Below are positions 58,702 through 64,000 of a stretch of DNA of 64,000 bases, piece by piece. The stretch lies in NCBI GenBank assembly GCA_004123355.1, contig SCHM01000004.1, positions 2,822,316-2,886,315 of the forward strand, in the 5' to 3' direction. The notes beneath the pieces were generated by a model, which saw only the letters and a list, made by a program, of their open reading frames with translations, made no database searches and was not told the DNA's origin. Source of the stretch: Amphirosellinia nigrospora. Taxonomy: Eukaryota; Ascomycota; Sordariomycetes; Xylariales; Xylariaceae. Each line of letters begins with the position of its first letter. Position 1 is the stretch's first letter. Position numbers and translations under genes: made by a program.

Positions 58702-61067
58702 TCAAAAAGTTACGTTCGGGTCAAACTCCATATCCATCAGCATCCAGCTTCCATCGTCCCACATATTCTCCAGCGCCCATCCAAACGGTGTCTCTATGCT
58801 TGGGGATTGTAATGTGGCACCTTGGGTTGCTGATCGGTCATGTAGTGTGGTTCCGTCACTGGGCGCTTGGGGGATCTGTGCTTGCAAATCATCCCCTGGT
58901 AAAAGCTTTAGAGGTTTGTCTGCAGATTTTTCATTGCCCGTCATATCTTGGTCGTTCTTATACGTCTGGGCGGCTCGTGTTGTTGGCATATGACTGCCGA
59001 TAGCGCTAGTAGATAGGTGCTCGGTATTCAAACAGCCTACTCTTAAATGACCTCCCTGGCCTTGTAAGTCTGGCTGCGGATTTATCTCTCCTCGTTGTCT
59101 CGCCTGCTGTGAGGTATCTGTTACGTCGTTTCCGTTGTTCAATAACTGGGCTACTATTGACGCGCATCGTCCGGCGATTGGGGTACTGCTCGCCCCATGG
59201 CGTAGAATTTCTAAGCCAAAGTCAAGGCGAGAACTAGCTGCCCGTGCTAGATCCGCATGAACTACTTTGTCACCCTGTGCCCGGTTCTCCTTGAGGTCCT
59301 TGACATTGACAGTGCACGCGACAAACATGGTATAGGTCTGCAACCACGTCACGCACCGAAAACCGAATCGTCGGACGTGGAGCATAAATAAAGTATCCGT
59401 CATCTCCGCAGCGCGCGTGCATCGAGTCCTCGCCGTTTCGGAGCTGGCTCGATAGGGCCGGCAAAGTAATATCACAACTGTCTGATATATCAGGTTTAAC
59501 AGCAAAACGTGCAATGGCGGACATTGCGTAGCCCGAGAATCATCGCGCACGAACAGGTCGTCCGGTAATCTCGAAGACCATTCGTCTAGTCTCTCAGCGT
59601 TTGATTCAAGTAATGTGCTAACCGATGGCCTTTCTCGCAGCGGTGAGCACGGATGTAGAGCTTGTCAGAATATCATGAGCAATGGTGCAAAGCTCGCAAT
59701 AGGCGGCGAATCTTGTGCTGCTCAAGGCTCGATGCTGTAGAAGACCTTCGAGTAGGGAGCCCTTAGTCGCAGTGGGCTCCCAAATCTCCTCGTCTGCATC
59801 TTTACCGTCCAAAAGCGTGTCGGCTTTTGGCAATTCAATAACATTGGTAATTGCAGGGGTTCGTCCCAAACATAAGCTTATCGTTTTGTCCCAGGTGTAA
59901 CAGCTCCAGAATATTTGGTTTCGTATTGCAAGATCCTCATCCGAGAACTGTGGGAATAGAGGGCTGAGTTTTTTGGGGCCAGGTGAAGTCCCAGGTCTCT
60001 TGCCATACGAAATGCCATGCCACTATACAGCCAGCCCTGAGATGTTCTTCCGCACGCACATTCCCTTGCAGAAAAGATGAGCAAGCCCTGAATCGTGGCA
60101 ATCGAGCTTCCACGGTCGATGTCATGGTCCAATAGCTTCCGCGCGCGCTTGGCGAAGTGGCGTCCAACCTCTGCAGCATCTGGTCTCTCAGAGTATCGAG
60201 CTGCCTGAGCTAGCACAGAACTCAAAAGAAATGGCGTGACATACGGGCCTAGAGTATCCAGATCGCCTAGGAGATATCGTCAGCTAATGTTGTATCGAGG
60301 TGCATATCCTCCCCTGGAGCTGCAGGCTTACGTATGAATATCTTCTTCACTAGCACACAATGCAGATGGTGGGGCCAACACCAATATGTTTTCAATAAAT
60401 CGTCTAACAGTGAGGGGGGGTCTCGTTTAGAAACGCAGTCATTGCATCTCGCTGTTCGAGCCTGGCATCGGTCACCTCGACTGTCGGTCGTTTCTGTGTG
60501 GTATTTTACCCTGGCGTCCATCTGACGGGGCAATATGATACAGGCTGGTAGACCCATAGAAGCATACTTGGCCGTCGGTCCCAATAGTCGTTTCCTCCTG
60601 AAGGCTTGCCGGTTCTTCATCGCTCCATGGGGCAGTTGAGTCGCTGACATGGGGCGGGCTAGGGCCGCTCACACTCGACCCATGAGAGTGGTCACTGGTA
60701 ATTGGTTTGGCTAAAAGAGCATCTCTTTCGGTATCCTTAACCGCTCGTAGCTGCTCGAAACGGTCCTGATAAGCCTTTAGTTGATGTTGCAAGGTAACAG
60801 CGTATGCTAGCGAGGGACGCCTATTCGACCGATAAGCTTCGATATACGTGAACGTCGGACTAAGGCTAATGCTGACTTGTTGTACGTGCACTGCTCACCT
60901 GTGAGGACGCATTTCCCACACGCCGGCAAGGCGCCGTCGCACTTTACTTTTCGATGTCGGCAATTGCAACACGCGAAGCCGTATCTTCTACTTTGCCCTC
61001 GTGGAGGACGGGTGGCTCCTGAAAGCGTCGATTGTTCGGCCGGCGACATGCCGTGCGACCCGGTCAT
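58702..61067 (-). CDS. Zn2Cys6 transcription factor with fungal middle homology region
   Basis: This is a nuclear zinc-cluster regulator. The N-terminal zinc cluster lies at about 60880-60985: CCNCRHRKVKC, then DGALPACGKCVLTGEQC, with regular C-x2-C-x6-C-x6-C-x2-C-x6-C spacing. A coiled linker follows (LQHQLKAYQDRFEQLRAVKD). The middle homology region includes GWLYSGMAFRMARDLGLHLA near 59995 and LLNLIYQTVVILLCRPYRAS near 59500. It ends DMEFDPNVTF. The MARDLGLHL block is typical of fungal_trans, and the architecture recalls nit-4/NirA-type regulators. Possible introns occur near 60280-60330 and elsewhere; several frame segments are not all explained by introns. It lies 30 kb from the PKS cluster and beside a Dabb gene. 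Targets unknown. Confidence 0.8.
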
Positions 61068-61437
61068 TATGTCGAAATGGCCGGAGATGGCTATACAATC
61101 GGTAACTTAGAGGAAGCAAGAGGATTGTATACCCAGCTGGTGACTTGCCGTGTGGGGCCGCATGTATCCGATTCAATCTAGTCATGACGCTTATTTGTCA
61201 GCCGGGGAGATGCCGTAGATGACCTTCGCGCTTATGTACCCCATACTGAGGGGCGCAAGGGTTTAGCTATCTCCGTGGCCGTCCCAAGCCCGCTGGCGAA
61301 ATTCATCAGGATAAAGCCAATGTTCAAATGAGGGCATATTAACTTTCCTACATGCACGATTGTCCGACTAATGAGTTCAGCTTTCCCCTATTCTTTCGCT
61401 AAGTGCAAGAAACCCTAGTTAGCGATTTATTACGAAA
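61068..61437. other. Divergent promoter between Zn2Cys6 regulator and Dabb gene
   Basis: This 370-bp region separates two divergent start sites. No specific site recognised. Confidence 0.4.
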
Positions 61438-61919
61438 ATGGCTGTTATCATATCGGTTAGTGAATATTTATGCATTCTTTAATTGGAAAATCAACGTTGT
61501 GGTCTCTCTCTAACTATCTTCTTAGTCCTTTTCAAACTTAAGCCAGCCGCCTCTCCAGTGAAAGTGGAGGAGTGGTTGGCTCTTGGCGCCGCTATGGTGG
61601 GAAAGATTCCAGGTGAGGAATTTGACTCGGACATCTCGGACATAAGACCAACGACGCTAACTCGTGCCGTAGGATTACTCAAATGGGACGCCAATCGTGC
61701 TCTAAGCAACCGCACATCGGGCGCAAGGGTTTGACATGGGCCTTGTGGCGATTTTGGAGAAGCGGAGGATGTTCTAACATACGCAACACCCTGCGCATCT
61801 CGAGTAAGTCCTCAGCTCGCAACAATATCTGCCTTGTTGTACTATATGACCGAGGGTTCACGCGTTGCGCGAAGAATTATGCTACGAGACTGGCATATGA
61901 TTTTGAATTCGAGACATAG
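61438..61919 (+). CDS. Stress-responsive A/B-barrel (Dabb, PF07876) protein, frame-interrupted
   Basis: This is a small protein of about 110 residues. A first exon MAVIIS is followed by an intron starting at 61456 and ending near 61529. Then LFKLKPAASPVKVEEWLALG, RTSGAQ/GFDMGLVAILEK, AEDVLTYATH and, after a likely intron, LREELCYET/LAYDFEFET. These match the order of Dabb domains (beta-strand LFKLKP; FDMGL; EDVxxYAxHPAHL; LAYDxEF). Frame changes occur near 61731, about 61790 and about 61885. Dabb proteins are dimeric barrels; some act as polyketide cyclases, as in olivetolic acid cyclase, others have unknown roles. It is divergent from a Zn2Cys6 regulator. Confidence 0.65.
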
Positions 61920-62564
61920 CTGGCACAGAGGTGCATGGTCATCTTCTGGTTGTATTGTAGCCAAATACCGTGTAGCATTCCAGTATAGGAAAGATTTCGA
62001 ATATGCTATCCCATGGCTTGTGTCTTAATGGATGTAATTTAGTGAATGACATCATAGGCGATTTTGTAATGAAACATTAAAGCTCATCTTCAATGCTCCC
62101 CGCCTACAATATAGTGAGATTTTCCTGCCTGTATTGGAATTTGTTTTTATCGACTATTCTTTTCGAATGCATTTTAAGATAAACAAGATATATCGCCTTA
62201 GCAGAATTATATATTTTTCAACATGTCTATCTTGGCTTTCCCCTTTTAGGCCAATTCATAGGCAACGTACCGCTCGAATTAATAATCTAAATCGAGGCTC
62301 TTAATAATAAGTTTCGTGACGGGGGGCTTGGCTGCCTTTGAAGGGAAATTGCCAAGCTGCTAATTGTAACCTCCGCTACGCGGACGGTCGTCCGAGGTAA
62401 GCATCGGAGTTACGAGACCCTACGGCATGTTGCCGCTGGCGATACCCGAGCACTTCAGACCTGTTGGTAAAGAAGTGCATTAAGGGATATCCCCTGCCCG
62501 ATACTTTAAAGCTCATATTGCTTCAACGAAGCAAATTGCGCTACCTCTTCGACGCACCATCAAC
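61920..62564. other. Intergenic, nothing recognised
   Basis: There are 645 bp, AT-rich at first and more GC-rich near 62330-62480, forming the upstream region of the two-exon gene. No supported RNA gene. Confidence 0.45.
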
Positions 62565-63303
62565 ATGTCATCAGCACAGGAACTAGATGTACTCCTACGT
62601 TCTTACGCACAACAAAGCGAAGGAAGTACATTAAATATCGGGAGGCGTAAGGCCCTGCATCAATATGCGGCTGTTAATGGGTTGAAATTCGAGGTGAGAC
62701 TTAAACTCGATCACACAGTCTGGCCTAGTCACTGACCTAAAATAGCAAGATTGTGTGGGTAACGTCTATCTAACGCGGGCTACGGGAGATCACACTCTCG
62801 CAAATATCGCCATTGCCTTCGCTCTAGATGCACAAGACTCATCACAATCGTTCTCAGATGCTTTTTTAACTTATGATCGATTAAGCCAAGAAGACCTTCC
62901 CTGCGGTGTTACCCTCATGGGTTTCACTACTTCGCATCAGGAGGATATTGGACTTCAAGCCTGGGAGAACGCGATCACAATTCTTGGGCGGCCAGCACCA
63001 CTCCCCGCAACACGCCTTTTCGACCAATTCTCCAAACTCCCTAGCCCAACAACTTTCGCATTCTCCGCAGTCTTCCAAGTTGCAGAGTCGCCTTACACGG
63101 CCTTATCGTTATTTGGTAGTTCAATCCTGACGGGGAAAGCTCAAAAGTTCCTTGAAGATAAAAAAGGCGCCAGAGTTAGCACCCAAGAGTTTCGTAGAGC
63201 TCCTCGTCTCAAAATAGAAGGATTAGGTGCGAAAGAGGTGGCACGAAAGGTCGTTTGCGCGTATAGCGAGTATGTGGTAGCACTGTTCGAGAACTTTGAG
63301 TAG
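62565..63303 (+). CDS. Hypothetical protein, intact two-exon gene
   Basis: Exon 1 (62565-62693) encodes MSSAQELDVLLRSYAQQSEG through GLKFE. A 52-bp GT-AG intron (62694-62745) leads to exon 2, QDCVGNVYLTRATGDHTLAN and on to ALFENFE with TAG at 63303. The total is about 228 residues. There is no signal peptide or membrane helix. The protein is mainly helical, with LQAWENAITILGRPAPLPAT in the middle. I do not recognise the family. Reading is uninterrupted, unlike most neighbours, so this gene is a useful control for the frameshift question. Function unknown. Confidence 0.7.
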
Positions 63304-63896
63304 CTAGCGAAAACGCAATTTGAAATGCGTGCTGGCATAAACTAAATTTGCTAACCAGAGAAACGAAGCGGCAGCAAAGTGTAAACACTATAGCACAAGT
63401 TGCAATGTCAAGACGCTACAAGGACTTCACGTACGGCTTCTTGGACTCAAATATTTTATCATTCAAAGATCAATGCCTTAAGTTATCTCATCGCCTGGGG
63501 AGTTCCTCGGGAACAGGCAATAGACATACACAATGCAGCCTAAATAAACAATTTCGTATTATATTAACATGTGTCACTTAATTCAATCCAAAGTGCCTGT
63601 TAAGTCTCAATAGGAGAACCAACCAATTCATAATTTAAGAAGCCCTATTTTGTAGTATTTTGGAGTCGGGAAATATCCAGTGCTTCAATTCTGGTCGGGA
63701 AGTAGGTCACCCGAGTTTGTGCGGACCCCTCCCGTTTCTCCATGTACATTTGCGGTATCTTGCCGAATCTAACATAGCTCGCACTCCCTAGTTCGGAGAA
63801 AACACCACTCCTACTAGTTTATAAGCTTCGACACCACTATTGCAATCATGCAACCTCAACCAACCCTACAACAGCGAGACAAGCGCAAAATACAAG
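63304..63896. other. Intergenic, upstream of the last gene
   Basis: About 590 bp. An upstream 19-codon reading frame (MQPQPTLQQRDKRKIQDGF) at 63849-63908 overlaps the chosen start and may act as an uORF in the leader. Confidence 0.4.
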
Positions 63897-64000
63897 ATGG
63901 CTTCTAAACTGAGCTTTGCTGGAGAGATTGAAGGTCAAAATAGACGATTATATGTTGAAAGAGAAGGAAACCCCCATGGTCCATCCATCCTATTTGTTCA
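63897..64000 (+). CDS. Start of an alpha/beta hydrolase gene, 3' partial
   Basis: ATG at 63897 opens MASKLSFAGEIEGQNRRLYV, then EREGNPHGPSILFV, running off the window. The pattern matches the first two strands of alpha/beta hydrolases just before an HG oxyanion motif. It is out of frame with a short upstream ORF. Only 34 residues are seen, so the family call is tentative. Confidence 0.55.
   Translation, partial: MASKLSFAGEIEGQNRRLYVEREGNPHGPSILFV

Noticed and set aside
1-64000. tRNA, rRNA, CRISPR and plasmid-origin features
   Set aside because: No cloverleaf with intact T-arm motif, no rRNA-like sequence and no spaced direct-repeat array noticed; a tRNAscan or Rfam run would be decisive.

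Overview
The window is nuclear DNA of a filamentous ascomycete (Pezizomycotina, perhaps a Sordariomycete). The support is short GT-AG introns of about 50-100 bp, Zn2Cys6 and C2H2-DEK_C regulators, a highly reducing polyketide synthase (HR-PKS), a fungal NLR-like protein, a rhodopsin-family membrane protein, Clr5-type and Dabb proteins, and solo LTRs. I saw no CRISPR array, rRNA or convincing tRNA. A finer taxonomic call is not supported.

Region 1 (about 2.1-29.0 kb) looks like a secondary-metabolite gene cluster. It holds a Baeyer-Villiger monooxygenase (BVMO), a PF04199-type cyclase, a Zn2Cys6 regulator, an HR-PKS (KS-AT-DH-cMT-ER-KR-ACP), a cytochrome P450, a rhodopsin-family membrane protein, an FSH/LovG-type serine hydrolase and a TesB-type acyl-CoA thioesterase. 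Six of the genes form three head-to-head pairs: BVMO/cyclase, PKS/P450 and FSH/TesB. The likely logic is that the PKS builds a methylated, variably reduced chain, a hydrolase or thioesterase releases it because the PKS has no TE domain, and the P450, BVMO and cyclase tailor it under the cluster regulator. The product cannot be deduced.

Region 2 (29-51 kb) is mostly ordinary genes with long intergenic stretches: a C2H2-DEK_C protein, a conserved serine-rich protein, a membrane-anchored alpha/beta hydrolase, a broken coiled-coil-like gene, a histidine-run protein, a protein kinase, an aldo/keto reductase and a CXC-domain protein. Solo LTRs lie at 11.1, 29.2 and 52.2 kb (one family), and a separate 142-bp LTR-like element with a perfect 5-bp duplication lies at 39.5 kb.

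Region 3 (51.5-64 kb) has a 5'-truncated AAA-ATPase, a large esterase-NACHT-ankyrin NLR-like gene, a second Zn2Cys6 regulator, a Dabb-domain gene, an intact two-exon gene of unknown function, and the first codons of another alpha/beta hydrolase.

A window-wide oddity: almost every recognisable gene, including ones expected to be under constraint, changes reading frame by single bases within conserved domains, often beside short C or G runs. Either the assembly carries residual indels or the segment is decaying. Gene models are therefore given as spans from homology-like reading across frames, and exact exon counts are uncertain.
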